Origin: a virus
Virus record (IMG/VR): IMGVR_UViG_3300005581_000014
Coordinates: 1 to 60,299 of that record
Length of the DNA stretch: 60,299 nucleotides
Strand: one strand, 5' to 3'
Of the stretch, positions 37,646 to 45,868 are shown piece after piece (positions within the stretch are counted from its first letter, which is position 1; the number at the start of each line of letters is the position of its first letter). The translations under genes and the position numbers were made by a program. Below the pieces are notes generated by a model. The model saw nothing but the letters and a program-made list of their open reading frames with translations, was not told the DNA's origin and did no database searches.

Positions 37646-39000
37646 TAGGTAAACTTCTCTGACATTGAGTCTCTCTTTACACGCACCTCGCAGGTATGTT
37701 CTTCGCTAAAATTGTGTACTACGGTGGTAGCAATATACTGCCCAGATAGCAATAGATCATAATCGCCATCAGAATGTTTACTTCGCTTTACATTTGCGCT
37801 AGGATCAATTGCTTTCGGCAGTTTTAGCTCAAGTTTATTGCCTGCGTTCATATAAAAGTCACCCGCCAATGTCAGATCATGAATGATATTCTCAAGATTC
37901 TCCACATAGGAATTAGCGCGATTTAGCATGCCATTCTGTGTAGGTGAGTGATAGTTGCCACTACCACTAGAAAATGCTTTACTATTGATTGGAATATAAT
38001 TGATCTTAGCATCAGGCAAAGATGCTAATGTCTGATCATCTAGCTTAAAGTCGCTGGCTAGATTGACGCCTTTATTACTCCAGCGCATTTGAGAAAATTC
38101 CTGTAAGTAATTAAACTTCTTGATTACTCGGCTTTTTGTAGCAATATCCACATATTCGGTAGTTGCTCCGTATGCGCCATTTCCTCCGGAGATATACTTT
38201 GACATATTGAATCTGCTCGAAATTGAAAGAATACGCTTACGGCGCTGTTCATAGTCTTCTGGAGTATTTGGCGCATATGTAAATGCTACTGCTTGCTCAT
38301 ACTCTGAGTACGAGTCATAGTAAGAAGATAGGTCAGACTGCGGCAGTATCCAGATTGTACCGCCCGGAACTGATCCTCCTTCTTGCAATGATTCGTAGCA
38401 ATACCATGGGCTTCCAGTCTCGTCATATGCTCGGCGTAGCGCCCATGCAATTGCATCGATTGGATTGAGAGCAGGAACAATGAAAGAGATGTTAGCGGTT
38501 TGCTTTTCTGACTTTTCAATAAAGTCAGGATTATATCCAAGATCTTTGGTCAGAACACTAAAGACAAAGTCCTGAATTGTTCCGCTCCATGCTCGAGATA
38601 TAATCTTAAACTTATTGTAAAAGACATGAGGCGAGATACCTTTGACAGTATAGACCTGCAAATAATTCTTGAACTTTCCGTATACTGGGTACTCGGATAT
38701 CAGAAACTCATGCTGAATATGTTCTTCTTCACCAGTACTCCGCTTTTTCCAAATACTGACAGTTATCTTTTCCTGGCCAGATAGCTCTAGTTCTTCCAGC
38801 ATATTGATTGGATCCTTGATGCTGACACTTAGAAGCAGCGAAGGAGTGTATATGCTCTCGGTGATCGTGAAATCTGTGACTAGCGGATAAATATCATATT
38901 TACGCCCAGCATGGTTGGTAAGAACCATTTCATGTACTCTGTATGCTGTGGGATACGGAACTGTATCTCCGCGCAAACTGACATTGATATTCTTAGGCAT
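37645..39000 (-). CDS. 27: Baseplate hub protein, gp27-like
   Basis: A 451-residue protein in the place of gp27, directly coupled to gp5 (TAATG) and overlapping gp53 by 8 bases. The N-terminal segment (YPLVTDFTITESIYTPSLLL, SVSIKDPINMLEELELSGQE, KITVSIWKK) is the tube-like first domain of hub proteins. ISPHVFYNKFKIISRAWSGT and VPALNPIDAIAWALRRAYDE match cyanophage gp27-type hubs. gp27 trimers bind gp5 and match the sixfold tube to the threefold spike. Confidence 0.75.
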   Translation of the reverse strand: MPKNINVSLRGDTVPYPTAYRVHEMVLTNHAGRKYDIYPLVTDFTITESIYTPSLLLSVSIKDPINMLEELELSGQEKITVSIWKKRSTGEEEHIQHEFLISEYPVYGKFKNYLQVYTVKGISPHVFYNKFKIISRAWSGTIQDFVFSVLTKDLGYNPDFIEKSEKQTANISFIVPALNPIDAIAWALRRAYDETGSPWYCYESLQEGGSVPGGTIWILPQSDLSSYYDSYSEYEQAVAFTYAPNTPEDYEQRRKRILSISSRFNMSKYISGGNGAYGATTEYVDIATKSRVIKKFNYLQEFSQMRWSNKGVNLASDFKLDDQTLASLPDAKINYIPINSKAFSSGSGNYHSPTQNGMLNRANSYVENLENIIHDLTLAGDFYMNAGNKLELKLPKAIDPSANVKRSKHSDGDYDLLLSGQYIATTVVHNFSEEHTCEVRVKRDSMSEKFT

Positions 39001-39808
39001 TGATCAGTTCTCGAAATGTCTTTGCAAAATTGTAAATTGCTTCAGGACGAACTATTCGAAGATTTGCTCGCTCATCATTGAGCTGCATCTCGTACTCGTA
39101 ATTTGAAACAGTAGTTAATACCCGTGACGGTGATACTCCCTCATTTATCGATAAACTAGTATATGTAATAAGCCCATCTGCATCTTCATAGTGGTGTGGT
39201 GCATCTCTATGGCTAAAAACTTTAGCAATTGTTACCGATCTATCGTTAGTACCAGTATAGTATACAAGATTTTCCGTTCCATTCTCTTTGAAAAACGCGC
39301 CACCAGATCCATCTGTTACATCTCTTAAAAGCAACTGGCTGAGCTGAACATCAGTGGATACTACAAATCCATTTGCACCAGATCGTACTCCTTGCACGCG
39401 ATCTCCTGGGTGAAACATATCCGGCCCGGCTAGCGAATTTGTGTATAAAATAGAGACTCCGTTTGCCGCCAGACCAAGTTGAGGATATGTCTGAATAACA
39501 GTGCCAGCATATTCCTGATCCATATAGGCATCAAACTCGCCAGCGCTCATTGGCCATTCCGACAGCCCAGACTTAAGTTTGTCATTTACCACAAAGAATG
39601 TCCAGTAATACTCAGGTGTTCCATATAGCGTATTAGACAGAATATCTGGCCTCTCGCCATTATTGATATTGTAATAGGTATATATCGATAAATCATCAGA
39701 GTATAAATTCTGAACTTTTACAGATCGAAAAAGATCTACAACTTGTGTGTCAATACCATCACTCTGAAAGTCATAAACAGTCTTAGGAAATTGTCGGAAG
39801 AATGACAT
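38993..39808 (-). CDS. 53: Baseplate wedge protein gp53
   Basis: A 271-residue gp53 homologue: MSFFRQFPKTVYDFQSDGID, DILSNTLYGTPEYYWTFFVV and NDKLKSGLSEWPMSAGEF are characteristic. gp53 clamps neighbouring wedges together around the hub. Its last codons overlap the gp27-like start by 8 bases. The middle region (about 95-200) is more divergent, with small beta motifs. Confidence 0.9.
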   Translation of the reverse strand: MSFFRQFPKTVYDFQSDGIDTQVVDLFRSVKVQNLYSDDLSIYTYYNINNGERPDILSNTLYGTPEYYWTFFVVNDKLKSGLSEWPMSAGEFDAYMDQEYAGTVIQTYPQLGLAANGVSILYTNSLAGPDMFHPGDRVQGVRSGANGFVVSTDVQLSQLLLRDVTDGSGGAFFKENGTENLVYYTGTNDRSVTIAKVFSHRDAPHHYEDADGLITYTSLSINEGVSPSRVLTTVSNYEYEMQLNDERANLRIVRPEAIYNFAKTFRELINA

Positions 39809-39820
39809 TGTGAGAGATTA

Positions 39821-40591
39821 TTAGATTATACCTTGATTTAGTTTCTCGATCTGCGATCTGTTCAGCGCTTTAACTTCCTGGAATGCCATCGAGACATCAA
39901 CCTCAACTGGGCTTCCGTCCTCATGGAACATATTAGAGGATGAATTATATGTTGAGCTAAAAGAAGTCAAGTATGACTCATAGATTGCGGGAATCCATAT
40001 ATTGCGGCCGCCGTTATCCAGAAAACTGATATACCATGTACCGGGATATTCCATGATAGTTTCATTACCTCCGGGATACATATTTTCGCGGAATGCTTCG
40101 ACGATAGAGGTAATTGTCTCAGATTCATCCTCAGAGCGAGAAACTAGCTTAAACCTGAATGAAAAAGATCGAATATTCGAGTTTTGAAAATTGGTATTTG
40201 AATTTGGCGCGAGTAATTGCTTAGCACCAAAGTCAACTATACCAGATATAGATGAGGATGAATCTATGGTGGGCAATGCTTTAGCAGCAATTGAAAGTGC
40301 TGCAGCGGCATTCATGGTTTTGATCTTTTCCAATGACTTTGCAGATCCTGCAGTAATTGCTTTGCCCAGGCCAGCTTCTGTGCCACCCTTAACTGCTTCA
40401 TCGACTATTCCACCGATCTGTCCCAACTCAATCGGGCTGTATTGCATTGAATCGCTGATTTCTAAACCGGGCGGCATCGGCAGAAAGATCTTTTCCCCCG
40501 GAACTCGGTCTTTTGAACAATACGCAAAGCAAATAGCAGGATATTGCTTGCCTGCTACTGACTGTCTGAAATCTTTGGGGAAGACGAGCAT
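39821..40591 (-). CDS. 48: Baseplate tail-tube cap protein gp48
   Basis: A 256-residue protein of the gp48/gp54 tube-initiator family. The C-terminal half (NIRSFSFRFKLVSRSEDESE, EAFRENMYPGGNET, EYPGTWYISFL, EVDVSMAFQEVKALNRSQIE) is the conserved tube-like domain. The N-terminal ISDSMQYSPIEL is also typical. It sits on top of the hub and begins tube assembly. A late promoter lies 24 bases upstream, and the start of gp4 on the other strand overlaps that promoter. Confidence 0.85.
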   Translation of the reverse strand: MLVFPKDFRQSVAGKQYPAICFAYCSKDRVPGEKIFLPMPPGLEISDSMQYSPIELGQIGGIVDEAVKGGTEAGLGKAITAGSAKSLEKIKTMNAAAALSIAAKALPTIDSSSSISGIVDFGAKQLLAPNSNTNFQNSNIRSFSFRFKLVSRSEDESETITSIVEAFRENMYPGGNETIMEYPGTWYISFLDNGGRNIWIPAIYESYLTSFSSTYNSSSNMFHEDGSPVEVDVSMAFQEVKALNRSQIEKLNQGII

Positions 40592-40615
40592 AATCGTGGA
40601 GCTTAGATAAGTACC

Positions 40616-40623
40616 TATTTATA
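40616..40623 (-). promoter_or_regulatory. T4-type late promoter for gp48 and the hub block
   Basis: A perfect minus-strand TATAAATA, 24 bases upstream of the gp48 ATG. Its last base is the first base of the gp4 start codon on the plus strand. Confidence 0.75.
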
Positions 40624-41069
40624 TGACTTACCAAGGTAAATTCTCGCCGCGCAATCCATCTAAATATCGTGGCGATGTCACGAATATAGTCTATCGATCA
40701 CTCTGGGAAAGGCAGGTATTTCGCTGGCTGGACGAGCAATCCAATGTGCACTCATGGTCATCCGAGGAAGTTGTAGTCCCGTATCGCTGCAAGACAGATG
40801 GCAAAATGCATCGCTATTTCGTGGATGTTAAGATGACTCTTGCTGATGGCAAGACATTCATTATCGAGATCAAACCTAAGAAAGAGACGATTCCGCCAGT
40901 CAATCCTGGGCGCAAGACTAAGCGCTTTATCACGGAAGTTATGACGTATGTTAAGAACATCAGTAAGTGGGAAGCGGCAGAAGAGTATGCTGCAGATCGA
41001 GGCTGGTCCTTTCAGATCTGGCATGAGGACACACTCAAAGCTATGGGTATTAAGATACTGACAGGGTAA
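40623..41069 (+). CDS. 4: Head completion protein gp4 (nuclease fold)
   Basis: A 148-residue gp4 homologue, the same size as T4 gp4 (about 150). The motif series GKFSPRNPSKYRGDVTNIVY, RSLWERQVFRWLDEQ, SSEEVVVPYRCKTDGKMHRY, FVDVKM and FIIEIKPK gives the E / D / E-x-K catalytic pattern of the TnsA-like nuclease fold. In T4 it is needed to finish packaged heads before tail joining. First gene of the plus-strand block; divergent from gp48, with the start codon touching the gp48 promoter. No clear plus-strand promoter is visible. Confidence 0.9.
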   Translation: MTYQGKFSPRNPSKYRGDVTNIVYRSLWERQVFRWLDEQSNVHSWSSEEVVVPYRCKTDGKMHRYFVDVKMTLADGKTFIIEIKPKKETIPPVNPGRKTKRFITEVMTYVKNISKWEAAEEYAADRGWSFQIWHEDTLKAMGIKILTG

Positions 41070-41078
41070 GAAATTGCC

Positions 41079-41086
41079 TATAAATA
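41079..41086 (+). promoter_or_regulatory. T4-type late promoter
   Basis: A perfect TATAAATA on the plus strand. A first ATG lies 1 base downstream and a second 7 bases downstream. The predicted transcript start excludes the first, which decides the start at 41094. Confidence 0.8.
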
Positions 41087-41093
41087 GATGTTT

Positions 41094-41696
41094 ATGGCTT
41101 CACTTTTTCAAAAGCTGCACGACGAACTGGCCAAATATGGCCTAGAGGAACGTTCTAGGCGCTCACGGCTCTGGTTTACAGATCGCGTCAAGAGCTTGAC
41201 CGGCAGAATCAACCGAAATGTTTTGCTAAGGGACGAAGCTCTAAAAATAAAGAAGACACCTATGTGGGGATATATGTATATGTTTGCATATGATCCCAAA
41301 ACAAAGGAAGATATGCCGTATTATGATAAGTTTCCGCTTATCATAATGGTCGACAAAGCTCCTGGCGGATTCTATGGGCTTAATTTGCATTATCTGGCGC
41401 CCAACATTCGTGCGCTTTTTCTAGATAGGTTAGTCAATACAATGGTCACGGACGATATTCTTACTGAGCGCAGTCGTATCCGCTTAAGATATCAGATTCT
41501 TAAAGGCGTTAAAAAATATCGAGAGTTTGCCCCATGTTTTAAGCATTATCTTTTTGATCACATGAAGACTCGAGCATCGCTAGTTCCTGCCGCAGAATGG
41601 GACATTGCTATCTTCTTGCCCACTGAACACTTTAGCGGAGCATCAAAGACGAAAGTCTGGGCTGAGTCTAGGAAACAATATCTCAAGCAGCGCTAA
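41094..41696 (+). CDS. Conserved T4-type phage protein of unknown function
   Basis: A 200-residue protein with the conserved block DKFPLIIMVDKAPGGFYGLN, LHYLAPNIRALFLDRL, then YREFAPCFKHYLFDH and ASLVPAAEWDIAIFLPTEHF, recurrent in T4-like aquatic phages. The start MASLFQKLHDEL is chosen at the second ATG because of the late promoter spacing. It follows gp4, which in T4 is near gene 2 (DNA end protector), so a head or packaging role is possible, but I cannot assign gp2 from sequence. Confidence 0.65.
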   Translation: MASLFQKLHDELAKYGLEERSRRSRLWFTDRVKSLTGRINRNVLLRDEALKIKKTPMWGYMYMFAYDPKTKEDMPYYDKFPLIIMVDKAPGGFYGLNLHYLAPNIRALFLDRLVNTMVTDDILTERSRIRLRYQILKGVKKYREFAPCFKHYLFDHMKTRASLVPAAEWDIAIFLPTEHFSGASKTKVWAESRKQYLKQR

Positions 41697-41703
41697 TACA
41701 ACT

Positions 41704-42237
41704 ATGCCATCTATCACTGATTTCGTAGGACAGCTGAAAAACAGAGAAGGTCTTGCCATGGCAAATCGGTATCGGATTGAGATGAGTATACCAGACTCCA
41801 TACCGTATAATAGTGATATGCGCGTTCTGAACCTTCTTTGTGATGCTACTAGCTTGCCCGGGCGTCAAATCGCCACTTTGGATTATCAGGCACAGAAGCA
41901 ATCAATCAAGGTGCCATATGGATTTTTGAATGAGGATGTGACATTCACTTTCTTACTAACGAATGATTACTATATCAAGAAAGTCTTCGATGCATGGGCT
42001 GAAGCAATTATTGACTTTAAGACATATAGAGCAAAGTATCTAGACAAACACGTCGCTGATGTGCGAGTATTTCAGACATCAAAAGGTGAAAAGGACGATA
42101 ATACTGTCTATGGCGTTGTTCTAAGGAATGCATTTCCCGTTACTATTGGTGGGATAAATCTAGATAATACCGCAGAAAATAGTATTCAGAAGTTGTTAGT
42201 TGTGATGACATATGAGAATTTTGAAGTTATAGCATAA
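41704..42237 (+). CDS. Tail tube protein family (gp19/gp54-like)
   Basis: A 177-residue protein. MANRYRIEMSIPDSIP, LCDATSLPGRQIATLDYQAQ, KQSIKVPYGFLNEDVTFTFL and TYENFEVI match the tube fold of the T4 gp19 family (first hairpin, LPG turn, final strand). It starts 7 bases after the preceding stop. Located just before gp26 and the tape measure, it could be the major tube protein or the second tube initiator (gp54). Major gp19 usually sits next to the sheath gene, which is not in this window, so the choice is open. Confidence 0.72.
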   Translation: MPSITDFVGQLKNREGLAMANRYRIEMSIPDSIPYNSDMRVLNLLCDATSLPGRQIATLDYQAQKQSIKVPYGFLNEDVTFTFLLTNDYYIKKVFDAWAEAIIDFKTYRAKYLDKHVADVRVFQTSKGEKDDNTVYGVVLRNAFPVTIGGINLDNTAENSIQKLLVVMTYENFEVIA

Positions 42238-42259
42238 ACCATTAAATTATTATTGCATT

Positions 42260-42976
42260 ATGGCACTACCAAGGATTGAAGCTCCAAAATACAGCGTAAA
42301 AATTCCGTCTACTGGAAAGACATTTCAGTATCGACCATACCTCGTCGGCGAGGAAAAGATTCTAATGATTGCCATGGAATCTGAGAACCAAGCACAGATA
42401 TTGCAGGCTATCAAGGATGTCGTTAAAGCATGTACCTTCGATAAGATCGAGCCTGACAAGCTATGCACATTTGATCTGGAGTATCTTTTTCTCAAGCTTC
42501 GAGCAAAATCAGTCGGAGAGATCAGCAAGGTCGGTCTGAAATGTGAAAAGTGCGAGAAAGCCACCACAGTTGATGTCAATCTCGATGAGATTGCGGTAAA
42601 GACGGATGACTTGCCGGACAGCAAGATCAAGCTGACGGAAACAATCGGAGTGACGATGACATGGCCTAAGGTAAAGCTAATTGACCAGCTTGAGGGAGCT
42701 AATAAAGACAGCAAGCTGAATAACATCACTGACATTGTGCTATCCTGCATTGACAATATCTTCGATGACAAAAAGGTTTACCCAGCAGATGAACAGACTC
42801 GCGAGGAACTAGTTCAATTCCTGGATTCGCTCAATCAATCTCAATTTGCTAAGATTCAGGAGTATATCGAGAAGATGCCTAAGCTTGAGCATACTATAGA
42901 ATTTGATTGCACGAATAAAGATTGTAAGCACCACAATGTGCTGACGATCTCTGGGATGGCCAGTTTTTTCGCCTAG
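42260..42976 (+). CDS. 26: Baseplate hub/tail assembly protein gp26 (zero-frame product)
   Basis: A 238-residue gp26 homologue (T4 gp26 is 208): PRIEAPKYSVKIPSTGKTFQ, YRPYLVGEEKILMIAMESE, LEYLFLKLRAKSVGEI. Cys95/Cys98 and Cys217/Cys222 (CEKC and CTNKDC) form a likely zinc site. The protein ends SGMASFFA, and the last codons read A-GT TTT TTC GCC TAG. The T TTT TTC heptamer (42964-42970) permits a -1 shift into a 62-codon open frame. Placed between a tube-like gene and the tape measure, gp26 occupies the position of lambda G. Confidence 0.88.
   Translation: MALPRIEAPKYSVKIPSTGKTFQYRPYLVGEEKILMIAMESENQAQILQAIKDVVKACTFDKIEPDKLCTFDLEYLFLKLRAKSVGEISKVGLKCEKCEKATTVDVNLDEIAVKTDDLPDSKIKLTETIGVTMTWPKVKLIDQLEGANKDSKLNNITDIVLSCIDNIFDDKKVYPADEQTREELVQFLDSLNQSQFAKIQEYIEKMPKLEHTIEFDCTNKDCKHHNVLTISGMASFFA
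42964..42970 (+). promoter_or_regulatory. Candidate -1 ribosomal frameshift slippery site T TTT TTC
   Basis: An exact X XXY YYZ heptamer in the correct register of gp26: AGT TTT TTC, with P-site and A-site codons TTT and TTC. It is 3 bases before the final GCC TAG of gp26. A possible stem starts 6 bases downstream, the usual distance for a stimulatory structure. Confidence 0.75.
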
Positions 42977-43158
42977 CCCTCTCGCATGACAACCTGGCTA
43001 ATCACTTTCAGACAAATTTTGCTATGATGCAGCATCATAAATACAGTTTGTCTGAATTGAATGAGATGATGCCTTGGGAGAGGGAAATCTATGTTTCGTT
43101 ATTGGTACAGCATATCAAGGAAGAAAACGAAAAGGCGAAAGCGCGAGCACGAAAGTAA
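42970..43158 (+). CDS. -1 frame extension of gp26 (GT-like tail chaperone domain)
   Basis: After the slip, 62 codons follow to TAA at 43156-43158. They read RLALSHDNLANHFQTNFAMM, then QHHKYSLSELNEMMPWEREI, then YVSLLVQHIKEENEKAKARARK. The fused product would be 299 residues (237 + 62). The sequence is helical and well formed with a conserved-looking MMPWEREIY segment, and its final codons are Lys/Arg/Glu-rich. An independent 44-codon version starting at ATG 43024 is possible but leaves 18 clean upstream codons unexplained. It ends 12 bases before the tape measure start, matching lambda GT. Confidence 0.72.
   Translation, partial: RLALSHDNLANHFQTNFAMMQHHKYSLSELNEMMPWEREIYVSLLVQHIKEENEKAKARARK
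42977..43084 (+). other. Nested RNA stems downstream of the slippery site
   Basis: An outer stem pairs CCCTCTC (42977-42983) with GAGAGGG (43078-43084). A middle 10-base perfect stem pairs TTCAGACAAA (43007-43016) with TTTGTCTGAA (43047-43056). An inner palindrome ATGATGCAGCATCAT occupies 43024-43038. The stems nest without conflict and could act as the frameshift stimulator. Confidence 0.6.
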
Positions 43159-43170
43159 CACAATATAGCT

Positions 43171-45813
43171 ATGGACAAAGACGCTACATTTCAGGATATT
43201 CTACTCGAGTTGATGGTCGCAAACGAGACCTTAGAAAAAATTGAGAAGAATTCCTCGTCTTTGCTTCCCTTGCTAGATTCAGTTCTAACAGCTGCAAAAG
43301 AGCCACAGAATGAGCTAAAAGAGACCGGTAACAGCGAAAGCTCACAACTACAGCTATCAGATTGCTGCTCACAGATTTTGGCAAGTGCCCAGAATATGGC
43401 AGATAGTCTAGAATACCTAGTAAAATCTGCAGGCGATTCAAACGCGGTTCTGCAGGATATCAGAAATAATCTGATGGGGTTAAGAGATGAATTTTTGGAG
43501 TCACGGCGCGGCGCCGGCCTTAAGAAACTACAAGGCATGGAGAATACGGCGGAGTCTAAGAAGACAGCAACCTCAGAGGTACAAAAGCAGACAAAAATTA
43601 AAGTAAATGTAGGGAATATGGATTTTGGAAAGACAGTGGCAATGATTGGCGGTATGCTAGTTGGATTTGTTACCGGATTGATAATTGAGCTAACCAAAAT
43701 GATAAAATCTGCGCTAGCTATTGTAGCAGGTCCATTAAAGAACCTATTAGGTGTAGTAACAACAAAGATTGCTGGAGCCTTTGAAGCAGTATCGTCTAAG
43801 TTTAAAGCTCTCGGACGATTAGTGGAATTCAAGATGGGGCCATTGCTTGCCCCGATCATTAAGTGGTTTAAGTCAATTCAGCTTGCTGGAAAAATGATGC
43901 TTGCAGCAAAGCTTGGTAAATATCTAGATCCGATATTAGACTCATTTAATATCATAAAGGCTGAAGCAAAAGTGATATCTTCTAGTATTGGTGTAGCGGT
44001 AAAAGGTCTATTCGGATCAGTATCCTCTGCCTTTTCTAAGGCTGTAGCCTCTACTGCAGAATGGGCAAAACCCTTGAAGACAGCGTTCGGAGGATTCTTC
44101 ACCGAAATGAAGGCGTTCTGGACTACACTAACCGACCTACGCCCAGAAAAGCTTTACCGATCTTTCCTTAAAGCATTCCCAGACCTATTGGGGAAAACTG
44201 ATCCAGTAGCAACAGCGATCAAGACTTTTGCCAAGAAACTTGCAACATTTCCCGCCGCAATTGGCAACTGGATAAGTGGTCTGAAGACCGCCTTCAATGT
44301 TGGCAAGACGATCGGTCGTACTATTGCAAAACTTGCGGCACCGCTTACTATCATCATGTCAGTATGGGATTCGATTACTGGAGCAATCGATGGCTTCACA
44401 AAAACTTCTGGAAATATTGTGCAAAAACTGATCGGTGGCCTGAAAGGCGGAATTATTAAGTTACTACAAGGTCTAATTGGTGCACCGGCCGATTTGCTTA
44501 AAAGTTTGATTTCATGGTTTGCTAGTTTCTTTGGCGAAACTGGCAAGAAAATTGAAACATTCTTAGACAGTTTCTCGTTTGTAGAGATAATTGCAAAAAC
44601 GATCAGCGCTATTGTGGATGGTGGAAAAGTAATCTTTGCGCCGATGCTAAAATTTCTGCCAATGGTCTTGCAAGCAATGGGAAAATTAGGAGAAACGTTT
44701 TCACTGCTAAAATTCCTGCCAAAAGTATTCAACCTATTCAAAACTGTTATTGGAAAAATTGCATTGCCGCTTACAATCCTGTTGTCAGTATTTGATGGAA
44801 TCACTGGCTTTATTGATGGATTTACGAAAACAGAAGGATCTCTGCTTGATAAGATTGTAGGAGGGCTGAAAGGAATGGTCTCTGGAGTTATCAACGGTCT
44901 AATTGGAGGCTTGCTAGACCTATTGAAAGACGGCATATCGTGGTTGGCAAAAGCATTTGGATTCGATGGCGTTGCGGCAGCACTGGATAGTTTCTCAATC
45001 AAAGATGTTATTACTGAAATGGTGTCGAGCCTTTTTGATAATCTGATTGGATATTTCACCGAATATTTTGCAGCAATAACCGAGATTGTTGGGGGAATTA
45101 AAGATCTATTCTCTGGAAAAATTGACTTATTGACCTTTGTCAAAAAAGCGCTTGCGGGAGTCCTTACTTCACTGCTCGCGCCATTTAATTTTATTGCTAA
45201 ACTTGCTGGATTTAATATAACCGATAAAGTACTTGACCTCCTAGGATTACCAAAGACTGGATCCGGTGCTACTACTGTGGCTAAAATTGCAGATTCAGCC
45301 GTACCGAATACTGATGCGGCTAAAATTGCAGATTCAGCCGTACCGAATACTGATGCGGCTAAGACAGATGGTGATAGCAAGCCTGAGAAGCTTCTCAGCA
45401 GCGCAGCCACCATTCGCGGCCTTGCGCTTGAAGGTGAAGATACAGCAACTACAATGGCTCGGATAAGTAAAGAGATTGGGCCAACAAACGGGCCGATCCA
45501 AATGATCGAGGGCGAGTCACTGCCTCAATTGAAAGAGCGTATTCAACGCGGCCGTACAGATTTGCCAACGCCAGAAATGCGAATTGTTAGCCCGCAAGCA
45601 AATCTATCTACTGCTAACAATACTGGTGCTGAAATGGCAGCATATCAGAATCAAACGAATGAGCTGAATACTTCAGCCACCACGAGTAATGTGGTGGCGC
45701 CTGCTGCTTCTGCTCCAATCGTCAATAGCTCAACTGTAAATTCGACAACTGTTAATAATACCAATATGCCGGATCGAACGCAGAACTTTATGATGCCTGC
45801 GTTTGGATACTAA
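43171..45813 (+). CDS. Tail tape measure protein (gp29 role)
   Basis: An 880-residue protein following the tail chaperone. The N-terminal 130 residues are helical and polar (ILLELMVANETLEKIEKNSS). The middle has repeated hydrophobic helices typical of tape measures (AMIGGMLVGFVTGLIIELTK). Two copies of a block of about 70 residues occur: APLTIIMSVWDSITGAIDGF...LLKSLISWFASFFG and LPLTILLSVFDGITGFIDGF...LLKDGISWLAKAFG. The C-terminal 170 residues are polar and Thr/Asn-rich, with a short tandem repeat. T4 gp29 is 590 residues; tail length scales with this protein, but the relation here is uncertain. Assignment rests on position, size and composition. Confidence 0.75.
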   Translation: MDKDATFQDILLELMVANETLEKIEKNSSSLLPLLDSVLTAAKEPQNELKETGNSESSQLQLSDCCSQILASAQNMADSLEYLVKSAGDSNAVLQDIRNNLMGLRDEFLESRRGAGLKKLQGMENTAESKKTATSEVQKQTKIKVNVGNMDFGKTVAMIGGMLVGFVTGLIIELTKMIKSALAIVAGPLKNLLGVVTTKIAGAFEAVSSKFKALGRLVEFKMGPLLAPIIKWFKSIQLAGKMMLAAKLGKYLDPILDSFNIIKAEAKVISSSIGVAVKGLFGSVSSAFSKAVASTAEWAKPLKTAFGGFFTEMKAFWTTLTDLRPEKLYRSFLKAFPDLLGKTDPVATAIKTFAKKLATFPAAIGNWISGLKTAFNVGKTIGRTIAKLAAPLTIIMSVWDSITGAIDGFTKTSGNIVQKLIGGLKGGIIKLLQGLIGAPADLLKSLISWFASFFGETGKKIETFLDSFSFVEIIAKTISAIVDGGKVIFAPMLKFLPMVLQAMGKLGETFSLLKFLPKVFNLFKTVIGKIALPLTILLSVFDGITGFIDGFTKTEGSLLDKIVGGLKGMVSGVINGLIGGLLDLLKDGISWLAKAFGFDGVAAALDSFSIKDVITEMVSSLFDNLIGYFTEYFAAITEIVGGIKDLFSGKIDLLTFVKKALAGVLTSLLAPFNFIAKLAGFNITDKVLDLLGLPKTGSGATTVAKIADSAVPNTDAAKIADSAVPNTDAAKTDGDSKPEKLLSSAATIRGLALEGEDTATTMARISKEIGPTNGPIQMIEGESLPQLKERIQRGRTDLPTPEMRIVSPQANLSTANNTGAEMAAYQNQTNELNTSATTSNVVAPAASAPIVNSSTVNSTTVNNTNMPDRTQNFMMPAFGY
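45280..45357 (+). repeat. 39-base perfect tandem repeat in the tape measure gene
   Basis: Two identical 39-base units (45280-45318, 45319-45357), each encoding 13 residues (AKIADSAVPNTDA), in the polar C-terminal part of the protein. Confidence 0.9.
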
Positions 45814-45845
45814 AAGAGTGGATCAATTAAGATCCACTCAGTATT
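45812..45845. terminator. Bidirectional terminator between tape measure and gp32
   Basis: GAGTGGATC (45816-45824) and GATCCACTC (45831-45839) form a perfect 9-base stem with a 6-base loop, between convergent genes. It is preceded by AAAA, so the T-run is on the minus-strand side, favouring termination of the gp32 transcript. Confidence 0.65.
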
Positions 45846-45868
45846 GAGTTAACTGTTTTTAGTTAGGA

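Noticed and set aside
41088-41093. First ATG after the late promoter at 41079-41086
   Set aside because: It lies 1 base after the promoter core, before the expected transcription start; the second ATG is used.
43024-43158. The 44-codon frame after gp26 as an independent gene
   Set aside because: Possible, but 18 further codons upstream are open and lead exactly to a canonical slippery site; the fusion explains more.
44154-45413. 419-codon open frame on the minus strand opposite the tape measure gene
   Set aside because: Composition is that of a shadow frame (Ile/Pro/Ser-rich), with no start context; the plus-strand gene explains the region.
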